Position numbers and translations under genes: made by a program
Shown: piece after piece, positions 8,803 through 16,892 of the stretch
Position numbering within the stretch: position 1 is the stretch's first letter
Layout: every line of letters begins with the position of its first letter
Assembly (NCBI RefSeq): GCF_036127095.1
Contig: NZ_CP108006.1
Location: forward strand, 5,447,501 to 5,511,500
Reading direction: 5' to 3'
Source of the DNA: Streptomyces sp. NBC_00335
GTDB taxonomy: Bacteria > Actinomycetota > Actinomycetes > Streptomycetales > Streptomycetaceae
DNA: 64,000 nucleotides
Notes under the pieces: model-generated
The model's database searches: none
What the model was told of the DNA's origin: nothing
What the model saw: only the letters and a program-made list of their open reading frames with translations

Positions 8803-10146
8803 CTACGGCCGCCAGACCACCCGGTGTTCGGCCAGGTGGGCCAGTACCGAGTGGTTGGCCTCCCACCCGTCCGGGAACTTCATGGTCACGCCCAACTGCA
8901 CCGGCTCCGAGGACGGGTGGGCGTCCAGGAGGTCCGCTATCCCCGCCCGGGCCACCACCACGCAGGCGTGCCGGTGGCGTGAGGCCAGTACGCACAGCCG
9001 GCCCGTCTCCAGGTGGAAGGCGGTCGCGTCCGGGCGGCCCGACAGGGGGTGCAGGACCACCGTGAGGTCGTACTCGCGGCCCTGGAGCCGGTTGGCCGTG
9101 TCCACGGTGACCCCCGTGACCCCGAGCGCGGACAGCGCCGCCCGGACCGCCGCCGCCTGGTCCCGGTGCGCGGTGCCCACCGCGATCCGGTCCGCCGTCA
9201 GCGGGGACGGGCCGCCCGCGTGCTCGTCCACCGTCACCGCACCCCGGTCCAGCGCCCGGCGCACCACCAGGGCCACCGCCCGGACCGCCTCCGGGTCGGT
9301 GCGCGGGGTGTGCCGGGCGGGCAGCTCCAGCAGCCCCCACCCCGACTCGGCGGCCTCGTCCAGCACCCGGTCGGGGCCCGAGCCGTCGCCCGCGACCCCG
9401 TAGGACATCCGCCGATCGCCCGGGCCCGTGCCGCTGCGGAACTGCGTGTACGGGTAGAAGGCGCGGGAGACCAGCGGCGCGGCCGAAGCCGGCAGCCGCC
9501 AGGACACCGGCAGCCGGTGCTGCGGCAGGTCCGGGTTGTGCGCGAGGAGGGTGGACACCGCCGAGGCCGAAGGGTCGTAGGACAGGCCCGCCCACTGCTC
9601 GGCGCCGACCACGCTGAAGGGGTCCAGCTGCCCCGGGTCGCCCACGAACAGCGCCCGGTCGAACAGCCCGGCCACGGCCAGCAGCGCGTCCGAGCGCATC
9701 TGGTACGCCTCGTCCACGATGGCGTGCTCCCAGGGCTCCACGTCCTTGACCCAGGCCCACTTGGCCGCCGTCGAGATCGTCACCGGCAGCCCCGCCAGGT
9801 CCCCCGGCTTCGCCGAGAGGACCACCGAGTCCAGGTCGCGCAGCGCAGGATCGTAGGCGTCGCCCTCGCTGCTGTGCAGCCGGCCCACCTTCAGCTCGGG
9901 ATCCTTCGCGTGCAGCCGCAGCACCAAGTCGTCGACCTGCGCGTTGGTCTGCGCGACCACCATCAGCCGGCGCCCGGCCGCCGCCAGGTCCCGGGCCGCC
10001 CGCACCACCAGGGTGGACTTCCCGGCCCCGGGCGGGGAGTCGACGACCACGCCCCGGGCCCCGCCGTGCAGGGTGTCGCGCAGGATGGCGTCGGTGGCCC
10101 GGCCGGCGGCCGCGCCCGGATCGAAAGCGGTGCTCGCGGTGCTCAC
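8803..10146 (-). CDS. SF1 (Dna2/Upf1-like) ATPase-helicase, third gene of nuclease-helicase module
   Basis: This is a predicted DNA helicase of 447 residues with a complete superfamily-1 motif set. These are Walker A SPPGAGKST (residues 37-45), motif Ia VVAQTNAQVDDL, Walker B AIVDEAYQM (DExxQ), motif III VGDPGQLDP, motif V VDTANRLQGREYD and motif VI LCVLASRHRHA. The DEAYQ and QGREYD forms point to the Upf1/Dna2 branch rather than UvrD. It has no nuclease or accessory domain of its own. Its ATG overlaps the stop of the upstream unknown gene by 4 bases (ATGA), so they are translationally coupled. It is probably the motor of the three-gene complex. Confidence 0.88.
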   Translation of the reverse strand: MSTASTAFDPGAAAGRATDAILRDTLHGGARGVVVDSPPGAGKSTLVVRAARDLAAAGRRLMVVAQTNAQVDDLVLRLHAKDPELKVGRLHSSEGDAYDPALRDLDSVVLSAKPGDLAGLPVTISTAAKWAWVKDVEPWEHAIVDEAYQMRSDALLAVAGLFDRALFVGDPGQLDPFSVVGAEQWAGLSYDPSASAVSTLLAHNPDLPQHRLPVSWRLPASAAPLVSRAFYPYTQFRSGTGPGDRRMSYGVAGDGSGPDRVLDEAAESGWGLLELPARHTPRTDPEAVRAVALVVRRALDRGAVTVDEHAGGPSPLTADRIAVGTAHRDQAAAVRAALSALGVTGVTVDTANRLQGREYDLTVVLHPLSGRPDATAFHLETGRLCVLASRHRHACVVVARAGIADLLDAHPSSEPVQLGVTMKFPDGWEANHSVLAHLAEHRVVWRP

Positions 10147-11750
10147 AGGAGGTCCTCGGCGGTCACGGGGTCGGGCAGCGGCAGCGCGGGGGCGTCACCG
10201 GTCAGGTGCGCGGGCGGCCCGCCGTGGGTCCACGGGGTCCGCTCGGCGTCCGGCAGCTTCGGGCCGCCGCGCGCATCGTGCTCGAAGAGCGTCCAGCAGA
10301 ACCGGTCGCCCTTCTCCGGCACCGAGCCCGGCTCCGGGTCCTTGCCCCGGCCCATCTTGTCGAGGACGCGCAGCAGGAGCCGGCCGTCCTCCTCCCGGCG
10401 CACGAACTGCGCGCTCTGCGGGCGCCCGTCCAGCGAGCGGTACACCTTGGGACCCGCACCGCCCGCGCCGCCGCTCCCGCCGTCCTCGGTGAGCTGCGGC
10501 CGGTCCTCCGTGGCCACCCACACCAGCGGGCGCGGGCTCGGCCGCTTCGACTCCGTCCACTCCATGACCACTTCGGTGACCTCCCCGGCGAAGGCCTCGC
10601 CCGCGAGCCGCCGCCCCGCCATCACCAGCAGGTCGTCCAGCGCCTCCTGGGCGTCGAGCCGCACCTGCTCGGTCTCCCGCGTCGCGAGCTTGCGGGCGGC
10701 CGTCACCGCGTCGTCGCGGCGCGGCTGCGGGCCCTCGCCCGCCCGGACCCGGTCCCGGTGGCCGGTGTACGACCAGCGGTCACCGGTCCAGCGGTCCTCG
10801 GTCCGCTCGCCCGGAGGCAGTTCGCGCATCAGGTCCAGCGCCTGCCACACGGCCCACCAGGTGCTCTGCATCTGGTCCACGACCAGCCGCCGGACCGCCC
10901 GCTCGGCGAACCGCGGACCGTCGCCGTCCCTGGGTTCGCTCATGCGCGCCGCGTCGAACTTCGCGATCGCCGGGGCCAGCAGCTTGTTGTCGAAGGCCGG
11001 ATCGGTGGCCGGACCGGCCGGCGGGAGCAGCAACTGGCCGTGCTCGTCCCGGCCGAGTTCGGCGCGCAGCGCCTGCTCGGCGCCGGAGGTCCCCTCGGGC
11101 GGGTCGATCCACGCCAGCAGCGCCTGCAGGTGCTGGTCCTCCAGGTTGCTCTGGCCGGTCGCCCAGTGCCGCGACAGCAGGTCCGTGGCCGACAGCAGCA
11201 TCGAGGCACCGGGTACCCGGGAGCGCTCGGCGAAGTGGGTGAACCAGCGGCCCAGCAGCGGTACCTGCGTGGGTACCGGATACGGGTTCTCGGGGTCCTC
11301 CTCGGCGGTCCGCCGGAACCGCATGGACCGCCCCAGCAGCCGTACGTACTCGATGCCCGCGCGGCTCGGCACGATCAGCTGCGGAGCGTCCAGGCAGAGC
11401 TCGGCCTCCACCTTGACCCGCTTGCCCGTCTCCGGGTCGGTCTCGGTGCGCTCCACCGGCTCGACGGCGTCCGCGTAGCCGTCGATGTACGGCATCAGGT
11501 TCCGGGCGAGCTCGGCCAGGAACTCCCACCGCATGTCCCGGTCGCGCGGCTGCGGCACGACCAGGATCCGGGGGTCCTGCCGGTCGGTGCCGAACATCGC
11601 GCCCAGCGGGGCCCCGGCCTCACCCGCGGTCGTCAGCGGTACGAAGACCAGCGGCTGCTCGCCGAGATGCCGGTGCCGTACGGTCGCCAGCGGCCGCGCC
11701 CGCCCGGCGCGGACGGCCTCCAGCCGGGCCAGGGTGTTCAGCAGGGACAT
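10143..11750 (-). CDS. Unknown 535-aa protein, middle gene of nuclease-helicase module
   Basis: I do not recognise this family. It is a soluble protein with no signal peptide or membrane segment. The N-terminal half is mixed alpha/beta (FVPLTTAGEAG, ILVVPQPRDRD); the middle has Trp-rich helices (STWWAVWQALDLM); the C-terminal third has beta segments (RPLVWVATEDRP, GDRFCWTLFEHDARGG) around a Gly-rich loop. It overlaps the nuclease gene by 13 bases and the helicase gene by 4, which argues for a stoichiometric partner. It could be a scaffold or DNA-recognition subunit; that is inference from context only. Confidence 0.75.
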   Translation of the reverse strand: MSLLNTLARLEAVRAGRARPLATVRHRHLGEQPLVFVPLTTAGEAGAPLGAMFGTDRQDPRILVVPQPRDRDMRWEFLAELARNLMPYIDGYADAVEPVERTETDPETGKRVKVEAELCLDAPQLIVPSRAGIEYVRLLGRSMRFRRTAEEDPENPYPVPTQVPLLGRWFTHFAERSRVPGASMLLSATDLLSRHWATGQSNLEDQHLQALLAWIDPPEGTSGAEQALRAELGRDEHGQLLLPPAGPATDPAFDNKLLAPAIAKFDAARMSEPRDGDGPRFAERAVRRLVVDQMQSTWWAVWQALDLMRELPPGERTEDRWTGDRWSYTGHRDRVRAGEGPQPRRDDAVTAARKLATRETEQVRLDAQEALDDLLVMAGRRLAGEAFAGEVTEVVMEWTESKRPSPRPLVWVATEDRPQLTEDGGSGGAGGAGPKVYRSLDGRPQSAQFVRREEDGRLLLRVLDKMGRGKDPEPGSVPEKGDRFCWTLFEHDARGGPKLPDAERTPWTHGGPPAHLTGDAPALPLPDPVTAEDLL

Positions 11751-13090
11751 TCGACGACCTTCGGGCGGATGCGGGCGGGGGCTTGCTCCAGTGCCTCGGC
11801 GCGCAGCCGGGCGGCGTACCGCAGCGCGGCCGCGGTGGGGTCCTCGAAGGCCACGTCGGGGGCGGGGCCGGTGCCGTCGGTGCCGTCGGGGCCGGTGCCG
11901 CCGGGCGCACCGCAGCCCGCGGCCGCCGCGAGGGCGGCCTCGACCGTGGTCAGCCCGCCCAGCTCACCCCGGACGGAGCGGCCGAGCGTGGTCACCTCGT
12001 CGGCCGTGCGCGCCCGGTCCCGGCAGTGGAAGGCCAGCTCGCAGGCGGCCAGGCACTCGGGGGCGTAGGCGGCGGACACGGCCGACACCGCCTCGGTCAG
12101 CTCCTCGGCGGAGCACGCCGGATCGAAGGTGAGGCCCGCGGGCAGGCTCTCGGCCAGCTCCTCGACGCGGGTGAGCCGCTCCAGCTGGCGCCGGGTCACC
12201 GAGCGCTCGCGGCGGATGTCGACCGGGGCCGCGGTGGGCAGGTTGGAGAAGTCCTTGGGGCAGACGAGCAGCACGGTGTGCCCGACCTCGGCGCCTTTCA
12301 CCTTGGCGGCGGTCGTCTCCAGGGCCAGGACGTAGACGGCGGCCTGGCGTGCGGCGGCGCCCACCTTCGCGGCGTCGGCGGATCCGTCGATCATCGGGAA
12401 CGACTTGATCTCCACCACGGTCCAGCGCCCGTCGGGGTGCACGACGACGGCGTCCGGCTCCAGGTAGGCGGGGGAGCCGGCCACCTCCAGCGCGAGCATG
12501 GGGTGGTCGAGCAGGGTCCAGGCCCCGGCGGCGGTCGCCTCGCGCAGCGCGAGCGCGGTCCGGGCGGCGCGGCCCTGGGGGCCGGCGGCGGTGAGGTCGG
12601 GGGTGAGGGCGTCCGGTCCGGGCGGGCCGGCCGCGCCGGCGGGCCCCGCGTCATCGAACCCTGCGCCGAGGTGCTCGTACACCAGCCGCAGCAGCTCGGC
12701 TCCGCCGTCGCCCTTGACCTTGGCCTCGAAGGAGTTGCCGCGCACGATGGCGAACTGCGACTGGCCGAAGGCCGCCGGGGAGCCGAGGGCCGCCGCGAGG
12801 ACGGTCTTGTCCACGCCGGCGCCGTCGAGCAGGGCGCGTCTGCCGCACCCGGGGTTGGCGGCGAGGGCCGCCAGGGCGCGGGCGTCGAGCGGGCGCGGTG
12901 CGACATCGGCGCCGCGCAGATCAGCGAGCCGTTGCCGCAGCGTCTTCGGGGGAGTCGGGGGACTCATCGGCTGCGCGGCCTGCGCGGCCTGTGCGGCCTG
13001 TGCGGTCTGCCAGGCCGGCGGCTGCGCCGTCGGCGCGGGGGACCGCGGCGGGGTCTGCGGCGGCGAGGCGCTGGACGGGTAGGAGCTCAC
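11738..13090 (-). CDS. RecB/Cas4-like PD-(D/E)XK nuclease with four-Cys iron-sulphur signature
   Basis: This predicted nuclease has 450 residues from the GTG at 13090 (GGGAG 10 nt upstream); TTG 13120 and ATG 12967 are alternatives. The first ~60 residues are Pro/Gln/Ala-rich. Motifs from the 450-aa start are an RGNSFEAKV segment, Asp213 in EPDAVVVHPDG, Glu227-x-Lys229 in VVEIKS and Gln249/Tyr253 in RQAAVYVLAL. These are the RecB motifs II, III and QxxxY. One Cys (Cys82) precedes the core and a CX3CX5C set (Cys346, 350, 356) follows it, as in the Fe-S clusters of Cas4, AddB and Dna2. It heads an operon with the unknown and helicase genes. Confidence 0.8.
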   Translation of the reverse strand: MSSYPSSASPPQTPPRSPAPTAQPPAWQTAQAAQAAQAAQPMSPPTPPKTLRQRLADLRGADVAPRPLDARALAALAANPGCGRRALLDGAGVDKTVLAAALGSPAAFGQSQFAIVRGNSFEAKVKGDGGAELLRLVYEHLGAGFDDAGPAGAAGPPGPDALTPDLTAAGPQGRAARTALALREATAAGAWTLLDHPMLALEVAGSPAYLEPDAVVVHPDGRWTVVEIKSFPMIDGSADAAKVGAAARQAAVYVLALETTAAKVKGAEVGHTVLLVCPKDFSNLPTAAPVDIRRERSVTRRQLERLTRVEELAESLPAGLTFDPACSAEELTEAVSAVSAAYAPECLAACELAFHCRDRARTADEVTTLGRSVRGELGGLTTVEAALAAAAGCGAPGGTGPDGTDGTGPAPDVAFEDPTAAALRYAARLRAEALEQAPARIRPKVVECPC

Positions 13091-13946
13091 CCGCGGAAGT
13101 CTCCCATCCGCCACTGACAATCGTGGACTTACCGCGAAAACCCGCTGTTCGGGTGGTGTGCGGGGCGGACCCGTCGGGCCCGGCGGACGCGAGGACTCGG
13201 GCCCCGGCGACCCCGGCGACCCCGGTGATGCCGGCGGGCAGGGCGCGGGCCGCCAGGTAGCCGGCCCCCATCACGGCGGCCCCGGCGACGGCGTCGAGGA
13301 AGTAGTGGTTGGCCGTGCCCATGACCACCACGGTGGTGACGGCCGGGTACGCGGCCCCCAGCGCCCGGACCAGCGGCCGGCGCGCGCAGCACCACAGCAC
13401 GACCCCGCACCACAGGGCCCAGCCCACGTGCAGGCTGGGCATGGCCGCGAACTGGTTGGTGAAGGAGCCGAGCCCGCGCGGCGCGCTGGCCTCCGCGCCC
13501 CACCAGCCGTAGGCGCTGTACTGGGCCATCGTGTCGGTGAACCCGTACGAGGCGTCGAGCAGCCGGGGCGGGCAGGTGGGCACCAGGGCGAAGCCGACGA
13601 GTCCGAGCAGGGTGGAGAGCATCAGCCAGGTGCGGGCGAATCGATACTGCTGGGGGCGGCGCCGGTAGAGCCAGACCAGCACCGCAGGGGTCACGAGGTA
13701 GTGCAGGGAGGCGTAGACGAAGTCGGCGGGTATGCCGAGGACCGCCTGCCCGGTGAAGAGCCGGTTGAGCGGCCGCTCCAGGTCCATGGCCAGGAGCTCC
13801 TCCAGACGCAGGATCGCGAGCCCGTGGTCCACCGCCAGTCCTACGTCGCCCCGGGCGAGGAGTCTGCCACCCGAGTACGCCCCGTAGACGAGTCCCAGGA
13901 GCAGCAGTTCGGCCCACCAACGCGGAGGCTGCCGCCTATTAGTCAT
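12921..13946 (-). CDS. PAP2-family (Aur1/Ipt1-type) membrane phosphatase/transferase
   Basis: This polytopic membrane protein of 341 residues has about six hydrophobic segments. Phosphatase motifs are SLHVGWA (second motif, catalytic His) and NHYFLDAVAG (third motif), as in inositol-phosphotransferase-like PAP2 proteins. The ATG at 13946 lies inside a 17-bp inverted repeat. The last ~100 residues are low-complexity, and the frame runs 170 bases into the next gene on the same strand (start 13090). The real functional domain ends near residue 245. It probably acts on a lipid phosphate; the substrate is unknown. Confidence 0.83.
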   Translation of the reverse strand: MTNRRQPPRWWAELLLLGLVYGAYSGGRLLARGDVGLAVDHGLAILRLEELLAMDLERPLNRLFTGQAVLGIPADFVYASLHYLVTPAVLVWLYRRRPQQYRFARTWLMLSTLLGLVGFALVPTCPPRLLDASYGFTDTMAQYSAYGWWGAEASAPRGLGSFTNQFAAMPSLHVGWALWCGVVLWCCARRPLVRALGAAYPAVTTVVVMGTANHYFLDAVAGAAVMGAGYLAARALPAGITGVAGVAGARVLASAGPDGSAPHTTRTAGFRGKSTIVSGGWETSAGELLPVQRLAAADPAAVPRADGAAAGLADRTGRTGRAGRAADESPDSPEDAAATAR

Positions 13947-13958
13947 ACGGCGTATGAC
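13942..13958. promoter_or_regulatory. Inverted repeat over the PAP2 start codon
   Basis: GTCATACG and CGTATGAC are perfect complements around one central base, and the ATG of the PAP2 gene is inside the left arm. Its position suggests a repressor site for a near-leaderless transcript, or a start-codon hairpin. Confidence 0.45.
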
Positions 13959-14102
13959 GTGTGTGAAGACGCAAGGGTTGCGTGGCGTTCATCTGATGGA
14001 TGATGGAGCGGCGACGCAATACCCGCAAAGCCGTGCGAATGGTCGGGGCCGTCGATGCTCCGCCCGTACCGCCCATCTCGCTTCTCAACCGGGAGAACTC
14101 AT

Positions 14103-14696
14103 ATGGCCCCCCGCATCCTCTTGGCCCGTCACGGCCAGACGGCGTGGTCCCAGCTCGGCAAGCACACCGGACGCACGGACGTGCCCCTGCTGGAGGAGGG
14201 GAAGCGGGGCGCGAAGCTGCTCGGCGAGCGCCTCGCCCGCGGCCCGTGGGCGAGCCTGCGCGGGCTGGAGGTGCGCACCAGCCCCCTCGTGCGGGCGAGC
14301 GAGAGCTGCGACCTGGCCGGCTTCGGAATCCAGGCGGAGCCGTGGGACGCGCTGATGGAGTGGGACTACGGCGACTACGAGGGCATGACCCCGGCCGAGA
14401 TCCAGGCGATCCGGCCCGGCTGGCTGATCTGGCGCGACGGGGTCCCGGGCGGCGAGTCCGTCGCGGAGGTCTCGGCCCGCGCGGACGAGGTCGTCACCTG
14501 GGCCCGCTCGGCCGAACGCGACGTCCTCGTCTTCGCGCACGGCCACATCCTGCGCACCCTGGCCGCGCGCTGGCTCGGCTTCGAGGCCTCCTTCGGCGCC
14601 CGCATCCGGCTGGAGCCGACCTCGCTGTCGGTCCTGGGCTGGGCGTACGGGGTCCCCGCGCTGGAGCGCTGGAACGACACGGGGCACCTGGAGTAA
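14103..14696 (+). CDS. Histidine phosphatase (phosphoglycerate mutase-like)
   Basis: This 197-residue enzyme is of the branch-2/cofactor-independent-looking histidine phosphatase family. The RHG motif ([11 protein letters not shown]) at residues 7-11 carries the phosphoaccepting His. Other conserved pieces are [20 protein letters not shown] and [14 protein letters not shown] with the second catalytic His. The ATG at 14103 has GGGAG upstream; an in-frame ATG at 14055 lacks one. The family includes sugar-phosphate and small-molecule phosphatases, and the substrate is open. A copy of a genus-wide intergenic repeat follows the stop. Confidence 0.9.
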   Translation: MAPRILLARHGQTAWSQLGKHTGRTDVPLLEEGKRGAKLLGERLARGPWASLRGLEVRTSPLVRASESCDLAGFGIQAEPWDALMEWDYGDYEGMTPAEIQAIRPGWLIWRDGVPGGESVAEVSARADEVVTWARSAERDVLVFAHGHILRTLAARWLGFEASFGARIRLEPTSLSVLGWAYGVPALERWNDTGHLE

Positions 14697-14697
14697 T

Positions 14698-14741
14698 CCA
14701 GCCCCTCCGGCGTTTGGGGAGCGGGGTCTGGGGCGGAGCCC
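14698..14741 (-). repeat. Streptomyces GC-rich intergenic repeat, copy 1
   Basis: In reverse complement this 44-nt element matches the copies at 44087-44131 and 48962-49004. The layout is GGGCTCCGCCCC, then GACCCCGC, then CAAACGCCGG, then GGGGCTGG. The ends are complementary, so it can fold. The pattern is one I recall as very common between Streptomyces genes. Here it lies just after the histidine phosphatase stop and may act as a terminator. Confidence 0.7.
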
Positions 14742-14787
14742 GGAGGCTCGTGCGCAGCGGGCCGCTCCCCCCTGGCCCCCCGGAGGG

Positions 14788-16137
14788 TCAGGCCGACGCG
14801 TGCCGCCCGAGGAACGCGCCCACGCGCGGGGAGCGCTGGTGCGGAACCAGCGTGCGGGCCGTCGCCGCCAGCATGGACTGGATCCGGGTCGACTGGACCT
14901 CCTCCAGCAGCTCCAGCACCCGGCCGCCCGCCCAGGCGGCCTCGTCGGGGGCGCCCGCGTGGGCCAGGTTGTCGGCCAGCTCGGCGGTGTAGAGGGCGAC
15001 GTTGCGGGCGAAGTGCGGGTCCTGGAGGTCCGCCGCCCGGCGGGCGTGCCGGGCCGCCCGGGCGTGCTCTCCGAGCGCGGCCCAGCAGCGGGACTCCAGG
15101 GACTCCAGCTCGGCCTCGCCGAAGAAGGACATCCACTCGGGGTCCGCCCCCGCCTCGCCGCGCGAGAAGTCCGTGTGCGCCCGGGTCAGCGCCTCCTCGC
15201 AGGCCTTGCGGTCCGACAGTCCGGCCCAGCCGCCCGCCTCCCGCAGGGCGAGCAGCGACAGGAGCCGCGGGGAACCGAGCGAACGGGCGGCCCGGCGGCC
15301 CGCCTGGGCGGCCCGTACCGATTCGCGGGGGCGCCCGCAGTCCCGGGCGAGGAAGGCCATGTTGCTGAAGGCGTGCGCCTCCAGGCCGGCGTCGCCGGAG
15401 ACCCGGGCCGTGGCCAGCGCCTCCGCGTAGTGCGAGCGGGCGTCGTCGAACCGGCCCGAGTCGTGCGCGAGCCAGCCCACCGAGATGGCCAGCTCGCCCG
15501 CGCCCGCGTGCAGTCGGTCCTCGGTGGACTGCCGGGTCGCGCCCGCGTCGAGCAACGCGTACGCGGTGCGCAGGGGTTCGGCGGCCCGCCGGTACAGGGC
15601 GTCGGCGCCGTGCCGGTCGTCCAGCAGCCGGATCTGGCGTACGGCGTCCTCGACGGCGGCCGCCTCGGACTCACCGGCGCGGGAGGGCAGTCGGCGGGTG
15701 TCGCCGAGCAGGGTGAGGCTGAGGGTCGCGGCCGCCACGGTCGCGGAACCCCCCGCCATGAACGCGCGACGCAGCACGTCGCTCTCCTTGGAACGCGAAG
15801 GGGCGGGGGAGCCGACGGAGTGGGTGTGCCTGGCGAAGGCGGAGAAGGGCGCCGCCTGTTCACGCTGCGCCAGCCGGCCCCGTACCGTCTCGCGCGGGGA
15901 GAACCCCAGGTCGGCCAGGGTGCGGCCGGGGAACATGTGGAGGAAGACCCGCTCGTAGGCGTAGTTGGGGCAGCGGATCTCGCCGGATTCGACCCGGCCG
16001 ATGTAACGGGCGTCGCAGGAAACCGTTTCTCCGATTTCCTTCGCCGCCCTGCGCACCAGCGCGGCGAACTCGGCCGGGGAGTGCTGACCGCGCAGCCGCC
16101 GGAAGGGGGTGTTCGGTGAGTGGGGGGACGTCGCCAT
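14788..16137 (-). CDS. NsdA-like regulator: helix-turn-helix plus TPR-like repeats
   Basis: This 449-residue cytoplasmic protein starts at ATG 16137 with GAGAGG about 8 nt upstream; a TTG at 16158 is less likely. The N-terminus (FAALVRRAAKEIG with ARYIGRVESGEIRCP) is an XRE-like DNA-binding domain. A linker with FMAGGSATVAAATL follows, then about 250 residues of Ala/Arg-rich helical repeats of tetratricopeptide type. NsdA of S. coelicolor has this layout and represses sporulation and antibiotic production. This is a family resemblance, not proof of orthology. Confidence 0.75.
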   Translation of the reverse strand: MATSPHSPNTPFRRLRGQHSPAEFAALVRRAAKEIGETVSCDARYIGRVESGEIRCPNYAYERVFLHMFPGRTLADLGFSPRETVRGRLAQREQAAPFSAFARHTHSVGSPAPSRSKESDVLRRAFMAGGSATVAAATLSLTLLGDTRRLPSRAGESEAAAVEDAVRQIRLLDDRHGADALYRRAAEPLRTAYALLDAGATRQSTEDRLHAGAGELAISVGWLAHDSGRFDDARSHYAEALATARVSGDAGLEAHAFSNMAFLARDCGRPRESVRAAQAGRRAARSLGSPRLLSLLALREAGGWAGLSDRKACEEALTRAHTDFSRGEAGADPEWMSFFGEAELESLESRCWAALGEHARAARHARRAADLQDPHFARNVALYTAELADNLAHAGAPDEAAWAGGRVLELLEEVQSTRIQSMLAATARTLVPHQRSPRVGAFLGRHASA

Positions 16138-16441
16138 GGACGCGGCCTCTCTGGGCAAGTGATTGCGCTGCCGGTGACTGTGTGGTGCCTGTGACGCGCT
16201 GCCCGGCGGGCATGAACGTACCGCCAGCGGCGGAGGGTTGACTCGGTGTTTGGCTACAAAACGGATATCTCACCCGCGATCCGCCATGAACTGCCATCCT
16301 TTGCAGCGTCTTGCCGCCGCACCTGTTGACGTTCCCGTGCGTTGAACTTATGCGGAGTGGGAGGAAGCCCGCCGGCTTCCGGGACCGCTCCCGCGTTGCT
16401 CGTACGCGGATCGAGGAGGGGTTCCCTTGGTGGAGGGCGGC
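16138..16441. other. Divergent intergenic region
   Basis: These 304 bases lie between the NsdA-like gene and the 138-aa gene and include an AT-richer stretch (16245-16275). The ribosome site GGAGG of the downstream gene is at 16432-16436. No convincing operator or RNA was recognised. Confidence 0.4.
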
Positions 16442-16858
16442 ATGGAGAGCACGGACACGAACACCGCGCCCGAGACCGGAGCGGTCCTCCTCACGGGCGC
16501 CCCGGACCTGGTCACCGTGCCCACCCGGCAGGGGCTGGAGGCCGTCGACATCATCCAGCGGGCCGCCGGTCAGGCCAGCCGCGCGGGTGGCGTCGGCCCG
16601 GTCCTGCACGACGGCTCCGGCAGCACCCTCGGCTTCCTCGTCCCGCCCGGTACGGCCGACGCCTGGGACCTCCCGGGCAGTGCCTGTACGCACACCAACG
16701 GGCGCGGCATGCGCTTCGGCGACAGCTCGCCCACCGCGGGCGACACCGGCTGGCTGCTGCCGCCGGAGGCCGTCGGGCCGGTCACCGACCCGGAGGTGCT
16801 GCGGGCGGCGCTCGGCGAGGCGGCCCGGCTGATCGAGGCCGCGGACAACTGCCGCTAG
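16442..16858 (+). CDS. Conserved hypothetical protein, 138 aa
   Basis: ATG at 16442 has GGAGG 5 nt upstream and is preferred to GTG 16430 or TTG 16427. The protein is acidic and soluble. It has a beta-rich middle (GPVLHDGSGSTLGFLVPPGTA) and a helical C-terminus with three Cys in total. It is divergent from the NsdA-like regulator, a pairing I recall from other Streptomyces, where the small protein has no known function. Confidence 0.75.
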   Translation: MESTDTNTAPETGAVLLTGAPDLVTVPTRQGLEAVDIIQRAAGQASRAGGVGPVLHDGSGSTLGFLVPPGTADAWDLPGSACTHTNGRGMRFGDSSPTAGDTGWLLPPEAVGPVTDPEVLRAALGEAARLIEAADNCR

Positions 16859-16880
16859 CGGGTGTCGGGCCCTGACCAGC

Positions 16881-16886
16881 CATAAT
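16881..16886 (+). promoter_or_regulatory. -10 box for a probably leaderless transcript
   Basis: CATAAT ends 7 nt before the GTG at 16893, so transcription would start at or near the start codon. No good -35 was seen at the expected distance. A GAGGA stretch (16887-16891) also lies in between, so a normal leader is not excluded. Confidence 0.45.
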
Positions 16887-16892
16887 GAGGAC

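Noticed and set aside
10206..13117. Long plus-strand frames opposite the helicase module
   Set aside because: Composition is that of a shadow; the minus-strand genes have clear motifs and coupled starts.
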